A DNA stretch of 64,000 nucleotides from Lunularia cruciata (Eukaryota > Streptophyta > Marchantiopsida > Lunulariales > Lunulariaceae): positions 52,948,001 to 53,012,000 of the forward strand of contig OX419757.1 of NCBI GenBank assembly GCA_948567375.1. The letters run 5' to 3'. A program made the position numbers and the translations under genes. A model generated the notes under the pieces. The model did not search any database, had not been told where the DNA came from, and saw only the letters and a program-made list of their open reading frames with translations. Below, in pieces: positions 10,001-20,979 of the stretch. Each line of letters starts with the position of its first letter. Position 1 is the first letter of the stretch.

Positions 10001-11949
10001 AATAGTACATGATATTTATTGAACGGTCTTGGAAATAAGGCTTGCCATATATAGTTGAATAATATTTCACATAGACTTTAGATATTAAACAAATAGGTGA
10101 TATGAGCTAATGAGTATGTATGTTCTTTTTGTTGACAATTATAAATAACATTATGTTTGATAGTTTTCATATGTATGACTCAAAAAGAGTATTTTAAAGT
10201 AAACACTTTTGGAACACATGTACAAAGAGTCACATTTTACTAAGAACACATAATATAATTTTTATTTGTGCATAGATATTGTGTATATAATTATTATATT
10301 AAATAAAATTAATTAAAATAAATATTTATGCTGGTATCAACCTTGATATAGTTGACATATGAAAGCTCAAAATATAACCAATAAGGAACATTTAGAATAC
10401 GAAATGTTTGAAATGTGAGAAGAATCTAGTAAGAGTATACTTTGGAATAAAATTAGCAGAGTTGATGGGCTTTTGCAATAACTTATATATTTTAGACGAT
10501 TTAGATTTGTTCTAGATTCATCAGAGTATAGAATGCAAATATATTTATTCTCATCTTATCAAAGTAGCCTTTCACTATCTTTGGTATAGATTCAAGATAT
10601 ATCTTAATAATATAGTTTGAACGAGGACTTCAAATGTTTATGTATACAAGCGATACATGCTCAATTTGTGGTGTGATATGCAAATGGGTGAAAATATAAA
10701 ATTGAATGGTTGAGTAAGTGTGGGGGGAGAATTGTGAAGCTATAATTAATATTCAAAATCAATGATTATTTATATAAATCAACATAAATTAGACATAGAG
10801 TTTATGAGACATTGTGATTGATGAATGAGTACACTTATATGTTACTTAATAACAAAGGCATCTTATCATGAAGTAATATCACGATAAAGGTTAATTAGAA
10901 AGGGTTCAGAATGCATTTCATCTATTATGAAAGATGATAAAGTGACATTTTAATTTTCTTTATGTGTTTAGATCCTTCTTGATATTCTAGTGCAGATCTG
11001 CTTTGAACAAGTTTATCCATAACTTATGTTGAATTAACTTTACTTAGAAAAAGGTCTTATAGAATATATATATCACTTTATTATATATATATATATATAT
11101 ATATAAACATTAAAATTATTAATTTAATATAAAATTATTAAAATTAATTCTTCAATAATATTTACTATATTCATTTACCATATAATCAACATATAAAAAA
11201 TCACAAATATATTATCATACACAAAATAATAGTCATATTTTTAAAAGCACGATACTTTCAACAAATATTTAAAATATGATTTTTTTCGATTATTTAATAC
11301 TCAAATAAATAATTCAATACATTTAAATTTATTTGTACAATTCATTAGCAAAACGAATTCTTCTTAATTTTTTCCTGTCAAACTCCACCTCAACCCTAAA
11401 CCCTAAACCGCAACTTCGAGTTGAATTTCTTCGTTCTTCGGATCTTATTTCCAATACTGGATTCGAACTCCAGTTGGAAACTCTGTTCATATACTGTGTT
11501 TACAATTACAATTGTACATTGCATCCTTCTCCAGGATAATATATTTTTCCTCATGAAACCATATTCCTTAAAACTACACACTCCATGTGAATTATATATC
11601 AGTTGTAATTCCCCAAAAGGTTTCAAAAATCTTCAATTACAGAAAATTCGAGTCTGTATGAAATTGGATCCAAATAAATAAGAATATGATCTAATTGTTC
11701 GGGTTATTAGGCGTCATATAGGACTCCTATATGTCAAGTCAACCTAAAAGGACTACTATCAAGCCTTTCTGGCAACTTGAGATCTGGTAAATCGATATGC
11801 CGAAATTACCGTACCGATAAGTCCATCTTTAGAAAGGTTGCTTGGGTAAAGTGCAATCCTTACTTTACTTTAATGTATAGGAAAGTAAAGCTTGCCCCTT
11901 ACCCGAGCCATCGTAAGATACACAAGTTCAATATATCTTGACTTGTACC
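7092..11949. other. AT-rich intergenic DNA with no supported gene
   Basis: After the T-protein 3' region the sequence becomes AT-rich, markedly so from 9,400 to 11,350. I see no coding frame with recognisable motifs. Small structures: a 10-bp hairpin (GTTTCATCAC/GTGATGAAAC, 7705-7730); a 24-bp direct repeat with one mismatch at 8836-8859 and 8890-8913 (GTCCCG..ACAATATTGAAGCACCT); a short telomere-like CCCTAAACCCTAAACC at 11394-11409; and a TA run at 11082-11105. Confidence 0.5.
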
Positions 11950-13020
11950 ATCGGATTAATAAACATAATAAGTGTGTCCATCCAACACTAACTTGATCTA
12001 AAACTGCGAGTCAACTATATATTATCTCTTAGGCTAACTTTAGGTGAATATATTCAATTCATTATTACCTCAGACCTTTCAACACTTGGACTCCAAAGAC
12101 AAAGCGATGCCTTTTGGATAAATGGTAATTACAAAATGTGAGTCAACTTACCAAATAGTAGTTCAATAACTTCAAGTGTACTAATTTTATTTAATAGAGG
12201 TTTCCATATTTTGACTTCCCAAAGATTGGAGTCTGAATAATCCGCTCCAAATCCTCTCGAGCAAAAGCGCCTGCGCGGAATTTAATCTTGACCTCTGATC
12301 ATACGGTGACTCTGCATTAGAAAAGCCGTAAATCTCAGATGTGAGAGGCTTTCGCGAAGTAAGTATACCTTTTCATCAAGTCACCTTTCGCATTTAATTA
12401 TTCAATTGTTTAAATTCCTTTGGATGAACTCACTAATAAGCTATTTGGCTGCATGGTCTGCAAGTCAAGCAACTCTCAAAGAAGTTGCTTTGACTTGAAT
12501 GGATGTAAGTTAATACGTTATTGTAACCGCTAATTGTTAAGCTAAACCCTTTTTTGGTAATAACGATAAACTAAATTAGAAGACTTTGTTCTAACTACAG
12601 ACCTAGAGTTTTAGTCAACTTGAGAAGCGGTTGTGAGCTATTACAATGATATAATTTTCTTATAGGTTTATAATCCAAGTTTTAGTCATGGTTCCAAACT
12701 AGACGATAACACTGATGGTTATACTAGAACATACTTAGACGTGAACTTGAAGCACAAATAAGGGTAAACCCATACTATTCCACAAACATTGTGGAATGTG
12801 AAGTCCATGTACAACAACTATTTGTAGATCTTGGAACCGAAGTCAAAGCTACAATTCGTCCGTGATCAATGCACTCAAGTTCCTCAAAGTTACACCGTCC
12901 CAAAGGATTGTCCAATAAACTTTTGAGTTTCAAGTTGGAGCTCCTCTCATTCCAGTATATACATACAAGTGAAGAAGCAAGACAGTTTCACGACATGCAT
13001 CTGGATAGAGATTGTGAGCA
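11950..13020. repeat. Dispersed repeat, copy 1 (better preserved)
   Basis: Collinear over about 1 kb with 15080-16470. Shared anchors include CCCAAAGATTGGAGTC, GAAGTTGCTTTGACTTG, CATTGTGG.ATGTGAAG, TTGAGTTTCAAG and GTGAGCACCG. It has no ORF, no recognisable protein and no obvious LTR termini, so it is an unclassified non-coding element or part of one. Copy 1 keeps more C and G at positions where copy 2 has T or A. Confidence 0.7.
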
Positions 13021-13252
13021 CCGAGGACGAACTCAAGAATCATTATAGTTTATTTAGTGAAGAGTTAGTAACTGGCGTTATCGCAATGTACTATAGTGAC
13101 ATTGGTGGAGTTGACTGACAGTTTCACGACATGCATCTGGATGGAGATTGTGAGCACCGTGCACGAGCTCAAGAATCATTATAGTTTATTCAGTGAGTGG
13201 TTAGTAACTGGTGTTATCACAATATACTAGAGTGACAATGGCGGAGTTAACT
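12981..13252. repeat. 136-bp tandem duplication
   Basis: GACAGTTTCACGACATGCAT starts at 12981 and again at 13117. The two 136-bp units differ at only a scatter of positions (e.g. CACCGAGGACGAA against CACCGTGCACGAG). It sits at the end of dispersed-repeat copy 1; copy 2 of that repeat has only one such unit, so the duplication is younger than the dispersal. Confidence 0.85.
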
Positions 13253-14689
13253 GACAACACTCGAATGACTATATAAAGCCCTATCGAGGAAAAAATGAAG
13301 TAACTTTTTGATCCTTTGTATCAAGACCTCCTCCAGTAACTTTTTGAGCAAACAACTTAATTGAAGAGCGAAGGAAGAAGAAAAGGTTCACGGTGCTACT
13401 GGCTTTTTTGTGTGCAAAGGGATTATATTAGTTTCTTCACATAGTATTAAGCTCCAGTTCCTGTGTAAACTAGCAAGCAGAAACTTGTTAGTACCGTATG
13501 CATCCTAAGAGCATCAAGAAGAGTTTGAGAGAAGTTGAAGGATAGAAAATGAATTAGAAGGAAGAGATATCTTGCGTTGAAATTTGGGCAATGCATTCCG
13601 CTAGTAGAGAGGAACAAAAGGTACTAGTGAGAGTTTGCAAAAAGGAGGTCTCATTTAGGAGATATTCCCAGTTCCGGTAACAAGGGAAAAATATGTCAAA
13701 ATGGTTATTTAGCTTTTAAAGGCCTTCTAGTTTCCAAATGGCAAATCAGAGGGTAATCCGTGCTTGGAGTCTCTTACAATTTACAAGAGCTTTTCAAAGC
13801 ATTTCTTATTTTTGTAAACAGACTTTATTAAGGAAGATAATACATATATTTGATGTCTTAGAAGTGAGTTTTTCAAAAATTTAGGGTTTGAATTTGGCCA
13901 TTCTAATGTTACTTTTGACCTTGGTCTATTTTTCTATGGTATCTACATTTCACAAAATTGGTTATTTTTTTTATTTCCCACTCTTGTTTGTAAAGATTTG
14001 ATAGAATAATTTGCTACTTAGGAAGGAAAAACTTTGTAATTGAAGTATCTTTTGGAGTTGTGTTGTTAAATGTTATAGTACAAAGCAAACAAGTACAGAG
14101 CCAAATGCACTCTAAAGGAAGAATGCCAAATTATAACAACTCAGAATGATGGTCAGAGGGGAAGAATTCAAGTCAGAGTATCTTTGTATCCAAGTACCTT
14201 TATACCAAAAGACAATACATCAACTTGAGTGCATTGTTTGGGAGCCGATAACCTCACCATAGGTTTTGAATAAACTCACTACACCCCATAGGACATAACC
14301 AAGGACCATCATAAAGGCTTAACTAATACCTAAAATGGGAGAGACCTTACCATTTCCTTGAATTAGGACCTCCTCCCAATCCCTTAATTTTGTCAAGAAC
14401 TAAACAAGATAGTGCCTTGCAAATGCAGAAGTACAACATATGGTTCACCATTATGCATGTTGTTAGAGTTGGAATAGTTATAGTTGTGATCTTTTGTCTA
14501 TGATTGGCATGTGATCAAAAGGATGTGGTGAGGTTATCAGCTCCCTATCATTAAGGTCATCTCTATAAATGTTGTTAGGGGAAAGTGCAATCCTTACTTG
14601 AATGTATGGGTTGCTAAGTGTTTCCTTGGAGTTATATGGAGTGATGGATACGGCATTTGACACATTTATCAAGGAATACACAAGAGAAT
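13253..14689. other. Intergenic DNA, nothing identified
   Basis: No ORF of interest, no RNA gene and no clear repeat seen on either strand. Some phrases (GTGCAATCCTTACTT) recur at 11850 and 14585, suggesting old shared repeat sequence. Confidence 0.4.
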
Positions 14690-15015
14690 ATCATATTAGA
14701 CATCAAGGGTACCACTCTCACTCTCATACTTTATAACATATTTCAAACAGTGTGTATCCATTGCTCTATAAAGAGCATCGGCTTGAGCAATCCATAAGAG
14801 AGCAATCACACTAGGTGATGCTTCTTCAGATGTTCTAATTGTTTGTAGACCTTATGACTTGCATAACTTGAATATCTTAGGTGAAAATTTCTCATATGGA
14901 TACTATTGAGGCTTAGCTCCATTTTACCCTCTTTTTTTTGCCCTTGTATGGCTTGATAAGGTCTTCCCATGCTTTTTTTTTTTTATCTATGAAGTCATTG
15001 TTTACCCTTACTTGA
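14690..15015 (+). mobile_element. LINE (non-LTR retrotransposon) 3'-end fragment
   Basis: Matches the 3' end of the larger LINE remnant at 22870-23235 in order: the ACCACTCTCACTCTCATACTT block, TCCATTGCTCT, GAGCAATCACACTAGGTGATG, TTGTTTGTAGACC, CTTAGCTCCATTTTAC and GTCTTCCCATGC. It is a short 5'-truncated copy, the usual form of dead LINE insertions. Confidence 0.65.
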
Positions 15016-15079
15016 TCCATCCTAAGTTTCATAAATCCACTATATCATTTGATCTTTAATTTCACTATTGGATTGAAAA

Positions 15080-16470
15080 AGAAAAGTGTGTGTCTATCAA
15101 ATACAAACTCTACCAAAATTGCAAGTCAACTATACATTAACTCTTAGACTAATTTTAGTGAATTCATTCAACTTATTATCAATTCTAGGCCTTTCAAAAA
15201 TTGGACTCCAAAGATAAAGAAATTCTTTTTAGCTAGTTAATTATTAAATGTGAATCAAGTAATCAAATAATAGTTCAATAACTCTAAACATATTAAGTTT
15301 ATTTAATAGAAATTCCCATATTTTGATGTCCCAAAGATTGGAGTCCAAATAATCCACTCCAAATCCTCTTGAACAAAAAGGCATGCGTGGAATTGTCTCT
15401 TGACCTTTGATCATATGGTTACTCTACATTAGAAGGTTCTAAATCTTTGGTTGGAGAGTCTATCATGAAATAAGTATATATAGTTGTCACTTTTAGCATT
15501 AAATTATTCAAGTCTCTTTGGATGAACTCAATAATAAGCTGTAAGGCTACATGGTCTACAAGTCAAAGAATTCTCAAAGAAGTTGCTTTGACTTGGATGG
15601 ATGTAAGTTGATAAGTTTTTGTAACATCTAATTGTTAAGCTAAACTAGGTTTAGGGTAACAAGAAGAAAGCTAAATTAGAAGACTTTATTTCAACTACAG
15701 ACCTAGAGCTTTAGTCAGCATGGCAAGCGGTTGTAAGCTATTACAATGCTGTAGTTTTCTTCTAGGTTTATTTCCTATGTATCAGAAAATTCTTATAATT
15801 GGAAGACTTCATTCAAAGTACAAACCTAGAGCTTTAGTCAACATGGCAAGTGGTTATGAGCTACTATAATTATACTAATCAATTGTGTGTCCTCCAATCA
15901 TCATGAAAGGAAACATGTAGTCTATCTGCCTATAACGTCAAAATCCGATTGTTGTATACCAATGCTTGTTTGTCTACTTGCCATAACACTCAAATCCAAT
16001 TTCTACTAAGAAATGCCAAAACCTAAGTCTATTATATACATTTTTTTCTTATAGATTACTTCATTTTTATTTTAAAAAAAAATTCTTATAATCTAAGTTT
16101 TAGCCTTGGTTTCACCAGACATTAATAAATATAGTTGTACTTGAATGTGAACTTGAAGTACTAACATCAATAAACCCACTATTACATAAGCATTGTGGGA
16201 TGTGAAGACCTTACACAATAATTATTTGTAGATTGTGAAATCAAAGTTAAAGCTATAATTCATCCATGATCAATGCATTTAAGTTCTATCAAAGTTACAC
16301 ATACCAAAGGATTGATCAATAAATAAAATATTGAGTTTCAAGTTTGAGCTCCTTTCATTCTACTATATATATATATATATATATAAGCAGGATAGTTTCA
16401 CTGGCATAAAAAAGCTATAAGGTGTAGATTGTGAGCACCGTGTACAAGCTCAAGAATCATCATTCACTAA
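15080..16470. repeat. Dispersed repeat, copy 2 (more decayed)
   Basis: Second copy of the 11950-13020 repeat, extended by internal insertions such as a second version of the CTACAGACCTAGAGCTTTAGTCA block near 15700 and 15820. Many differences are C in copy 1 against T here, or G against A, as expected from deamination of methylated cytosines. A short TATATA run sits at about 16364-16384. Confidence 0.65.
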
Positions 16471-16681
16471 AGGTGTATGCAAAGTCCAAAAGCATGCATT
16501 TGGGATGGTTATTCTAAGGTGCATGAAGGTTATTTTGGGAGTGTGGACAATCTTACAAGCATTGAAAACTACCTTCTTGTGCCTTTCAGTTTCCATGAGA
16601 TGCATTGGTGAAAAATGGTCCAATATTTGGATAGGAATCAAAGTTGATCAAGTTCCTTGCTTGATAATGGCAATGATGTTG

Positions 16682-16774
<93 letters not shown>

Positions 16775-17041
16775 CACTTACCCTTGTTATAGAACCCCAC
16801 ACAAAGATGCACAAGCATATATAATGGTCATTAATCCTTTCTTTTATGGTGATAGAGAATTTGGGAATATTGACTATTTTGTTAATTTGTTGTTGCTTAA
16901 GGCTAAGCACCTCAAAAATCTGATTTATGAGCATGCATCTATATTTTGTGCAATACAAGGATTCATAATTTTTTAGTAGGAGTGGTTGTACACTAAGATT
17001 TGTCCTATTTTTGTATAACATGCTTGCTATACAAGTAGCAT
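16471..17041. other. Spacer with long TA microsatellite, no gene
   Basis: Holds the TA repeat at 16685-16773 and flanking unassigned DNA. The ORFs on both strands that read Ile-Tyr-Ile-Tyr are produced by the TA repeat and are not genes. Confidence 0.6.
16685..16773. repeat. (AT)n microsatellite, 89 nt
   Basis: Uninterrupted AT dinucleotides between GATA and AGCACTT. Long perfect TA runs are unstable and prone to assembly error. Confidence 0.95.
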
Positions 17042-17786
17042 TGTAATACTCCGAGGACAAGAGGACAGAAAACATAGATTGCACACTCAAACAATCGATG
17101 CCCCAAGGAAGCACCTTCTCTTTATTATATAGACAAAGAGGATCTCCGCCAAGGAAGTTCCATCATAGAATTAGGGACACAGATAGGTGACATGTCAGCA
17201 AGCTCCACCCTTGGATTACTTACTTGGATGGGTGACATGTCTGGTCTAGGTCCTATCTGGTTGGTCAAACAAGCTTTGACCGGAGGGAATCTTTTAGGGA
17301 ATCTTCCTGTAAGAATCTCAAAATCACGTGAGTAAGGTACCATTGGAAAGCTCTCGACAAGACAAAGCAGGTGGGAGGGAAGGGCAGCCTTTCCTCCATT
17401 GGGGGGGGGGGGTGTGTACACATTTTTGAGGCCTAATTCATCCGTTTAGGCCTCCAAAATTGCCTTCAAAGTTTTCAAGCATATTTTGGTTCCTACTCTA
17501 TTAGTAGAAGTCCCCTTTTGGTGGTACCTCTTTCTGATCTGTTTAGTCCATCATGTGTAACATCCTTCCAGATGTTACCAAACCAATTCTCACCTTTAAA
17601 TCATATGTCTAGCTATTGGTTCTAAGGTTCTCAAGTCTATTTTGGTTTCTGCCCTATTAGTAGCAGTAATCTTTTGGTGATACTTCTATCTTATCTATTT
17701 TGACCATCATGTAGATGTAACATCATTCTAGATGTTACCAAGCTAAATTTCACATCTAGATCATATGGCTAGCTCTTGGTATTACA
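17042..17786 (-). mobile_element. Solo LTR of chromovirus family 2, TSD AGCAT
   Basis: Begins TGTAATACTCC and ends GGTATTACA, the terminal inverted TGTAAT/ATTACA of family 2 LTRs. It is flanked by a perfect 5-bp duplication AGCAT at 17037-17041 and 17787-17791. There is no internal region, so this is a solo LTR, usually the product of LTR-LTR recombination. It is longer (745 bp) than the other family 2 LTRs (about 600 bp) because its last roughly 165 bp (from the TTAGTAGAAGT region to GCTA..GGTT/TATT) is duplicated in tandem, 17460-17620 and 17625-17786. A run of 12 G at 17401-17412 interrupts it. Confidence 0.9.
17401..17412. repeat. Homopolymer run of 12 G
   Basis: Twelve consecutive G within the solo LTR, where related LTRs have a short purine stretch. 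Length is likely uncertain in the assembly. Confidence 0.9.
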
Positions 17787-18963
17787 AGCATTAAAGTCAA
17801 AGAAGTGCTTTCTAACATTATGTATAATAAAGATAACATTAGTGCAAGTCATGAGGAAATCAATTCGGATTACTTGCATGCTTCATTAATTTAGATGCAC
17901 TATTTTTAGCTTTTTCTATAACTATTACTTTACAAAATGCAATTCAATTGCTCAATGTTGGTCATAGTGAAGCATCTAGTTGTATGCTACTAAAATTTAT
18001 TGGCTGCTTTAGTCACCTTGATGGTATACTTTGCTATATGAATTGACTAATAATTGAGCTCCATACTATAAGAGGAGAATGTATTGTTTTAATAACATTA
18101 TTTTCATTGATTACGAAAATCTCATAATTTTTATGGATGTTTGGATTTATTGGTTCCTTCCATGATGTTAGGTATTTGTGAGTCTATCACATTGACAATT
18201 ACTAATCTGAGTATCTTTGAAGTGAAAATCATAAGAAGAATTTGGATAATATTTACTTGGAGATCTAGGTTATATGAGTATAGAAATGTTTGTGCTCCAA
18301 TGCATGGATGGATGAAAAGTTGAGAATACCCAAGTAAACAATCCAATACTACAAGCATTCAACATGTACCATGTGTAAAAGTACATCAAATTCAAAAGGG
18401 GAATTTTTAGTATTAAGATCCATTTTAGATTATAATTTTGTACTCTAATCAATGTGATATTTGCTCCAATGTTTGAATCTAATTGCCAATAAAAGAAATT
18501 TATTCTTTGTTCTTGTTTAGATTTTTCCACATCAAAGTCTAGAAATACTCTTGATTCAGACCTTACTACCAAATTTTTTTTCAATGATTAGGCTCTTGAT
18601 ATATAACAATTCATTTGATCAAAGATAGTACAAACATGTGAAAATAAAAAATATTACAAATTTTCATGCTCTTTTTGGGTAAGAGATTTGTGCATTATTA
18701 TGCTTAAAATTGAGTAGGATCATTGTTTTGTTAGACTTAGGGGTATTTCAAGCATTGACCTACCTTCCTCTTGATGAACTTGGACCCTTGAGATGCTAAA
18801 TGTTCATAATTTTCACAACTTCCAATTGAATCCTTTGGACTCAGTGGCAAATGCTAATTGTAATCCCACTACTTGTACACTCCCCGACAAATAGAATCCT
18901 CCTAAATAGCTACTAAATTTCATTTGGTGGATTATAGACCAAATTGCTTCTCCAATCTCTTGG
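17787..18963. other. AT-rich spacer, nothing identified
   Basis: No coding frame with recognisable content and no clear repeat on either strand. Short ORFs around 18130-18580 overlap on both strands without motifs. Confidence 0.4.
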
Positions 18964-19740
18964 TGTGATTGATGTGATTAGATTGTTGTGATGAAGTCAT
19001 GGCTATGGTTAGTCTTCTTAAGGGAATGGTTTCAAGTGGAGGTTACTTAAAAGGCAAAGGCAACTATTTTTTGCATCTTCTTATTATAGAATGTCATATA
19101 ATAAAACTCATGATTTCATTGCTCTTGGCATTGTTCATCACTTGGAATAAATAGCAATTTAGCCAAAAGTAATGTTTGAGTACAATTTAGAGTGAACATA
19201 ATTTAAAGTGATTTAGAATAAATCTCTTGATGTAATTGATGTATTGAGATTGTTGTGATGAATTTATGGCTATGGTAAGTATTCTTTAGAGAATGATTTC
19301 AAGTGGAAATTACATAGAGGCAAAGGTAAAAAAAATTCATCTTCTTATTGCAAAATGTCATAACATCAAATTGATAATTAAGACTAGATGGTTATCTTGC
19401 AATATTCATTCCTTTGAATAAGTAACAATTTAGCCAAAGGGATATCCAAGTACAATGTAGAATGAATGAAATTTAGAGTGACTTAGAGTAATCTTGGGAT
19501 GCAATCAATGCTATAAAATTACTATAGAGAAGTTGTGGCTATGATGAGTCTTTCTCAAGAATAGTTTTAGGTAGAGTTTACACCAAGGTAAAGGTAATTT
19601 GTTTTAGCATTGTCTTATTGTAGAATCTCATAACATCAAACTGATGATTAGGACTAGATAATTTTCTAGTAGTGTTCATCACTTAGAATAAGTAACAATT
19701 TAGCCAAAGTTGATGGTTGAGTACAATTTAGAGTGAATTG
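18964..19740. repeat. Three tandem copies of a ~268-bp unit
   Basis: Units start at 18964 (TGTGATTGATG), 19231 (TGTAATTGATG) and 19500 (TGCAATCAATG). Each then runs through GTTGTGATGAA..ATGGCTATG.T, a CATCTTCTTATTG-type block, TAACAATTTAGCCAAA and GAGTACAATTTAGAGTGAA. Divergence is moderate, so the array is old. No ORF. Confidence 0.8.
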
Positions 19741-19995
19741 TGAGCCTACCTATCTTTCTCTCTCTCTCTCTCTAAAATAAACCTTTGATAGTAATTAAGG
19801 TAGCACATCATGGACTAAGAAGACAAAGAACTAAACTCTATCACATCCCTCTAAGGCTAAAACTACAAAGACCTCCAAGACTCAAGTAATTGCTCATTAA
19901 AGAACTCATGGAGAGAAATATAGTTGCAAATGAAAAGATGATTAATACAACCTCATCCTTGGTTTATATGTTAGCAAAATACTTGTAAACCTTTG
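19741..19995. repeat. Repeat R3, copy 1, with (TC)n tract
   Basis: Collinear with 51015-51240. Shared anchors: AATAAACCTTTGATAG/AATGAACCTTTAATAG, CATGGACTAAGAAG.CAAAGAAC, AAGACTCAAG..ATTGCTCA, TAGTTGCAAA.TGAAA.GATGA and GTTTATAT. It begins with a TC run near 19757-19777. It is probably part of an LTR of a third retrotransposon family. Confidence 0.6.
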
Positions 19996-20979
19996 CTTGA
20001 CAATTCAAGCTTGTGTTGTTCATTTTTGTGTTTGTATTTTTCTTTGCTCAATTTAAGTTTATCTTGCAACACTCTCAGCTTTTGAGTAGATACATCTCAT
20101 TGTTGTTTGAAAATTTCATAATGGCTTCTCCTATAGTCTTCTTGTTTTTGCTATTCTCGCCATAGCTTGAGCTGGTTTGCTTGGAGCTCAATCTTAGTTT
20201 CTTTTGTGGTTTTATTTGAACTTGTTTAAATTGGTGTGCAAGTTTTGACCTTTTTTTGGGTTAAAACAATTGATGAATTTGATAATGGAATTTGAAGTGT
20301 TAGCAATCAACTTGATTGCTTTCAATTCTTTTGAATTTTCTCATTTTGTAATGAAAGTTTGCTGTATTTTTGGGATCATTATTTTCAATCTGTACACTTG
20401 ATATTGTGCACTGCTAAGAGTCATGAAGAGTGCGTTCACTAGGCCTGCTCTTCTTGTACAAATGCAATTTCTTTCTTTGGGCAAAATTTCAATGCGTCTT
20501 GGGAAAGTACAGATAAATTTCCAAACGTTTGATTGCAGCTTCTTTCTAACAATATTATTACCCTTGCAATACTCCAAAAATTGTATAAGATAGTCAACTT
20601 TCATAGTTGCCAAGTATTATGTCTATCAATGGTAAACTTATACTTCTGCCAAGAACTGCACTCCATGTGAGTGCAGTTCTTGGCAGAAATCTCCATAGTC
20701 GGCTTTCAAAATGGCTTTGGTTGTCCAAATGGTTCAAGAGGGATGCTCCGTAAACATATCATTGGTGTACTTTGGGATTTTGGCATTCCTTCAAAATTAG
20801 CTGGATAGTATAAGCACGTGCATTCTATACCTGCACCTACTTTTTGGCTGTTGTGGTGACAAGAAGAGTGAAGTCCAATTGTTGCTCGGAGCAATTACTT
20901 AGAAACAAAATCAGGTGGGCTGCTAAAAAAGTAGTTGCAGGTTGTTGAGGGTTTAGGTAATTAGATCTATTGTTAGTGG
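19996..20979. other. Spacer with a perfect hairpin, no gene
   Basis: No supported coding region. Minus-strand ORFs at 20341-20613 and 20706-20894 have no recognisable motifs. The main structure is the inverted repeat at 20644-20688. Confidence 0.4.
20644..20688. repeat. Perfect 20-bp inverted repeat with 5-nt loop
   Basis: TTCTGCCAAGAACTGCACTC (20644-20663), loop CATGT, then the exact reverse complement (20669-20688). It has no mismatch, although the surrounding repeats are decayed, so it is young or constrained. The loop is far too small for a typical plant microRNA precursor. Confidence 0.9.

Noticed and set aside
11394-11409. Telomere-like CCCTAAACCCTAAACC
   Set aside because: Just over two units of the plant telomere repeat; too short for an interstitial telomere and common as a chance or promoter telo-box motif.
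16505-17114. ORFs on both strands with long Ile-Tyr repeats
   Set aside because: They read through the (AT)n microsatellite at 16685-16773; no family motif or codon bias.
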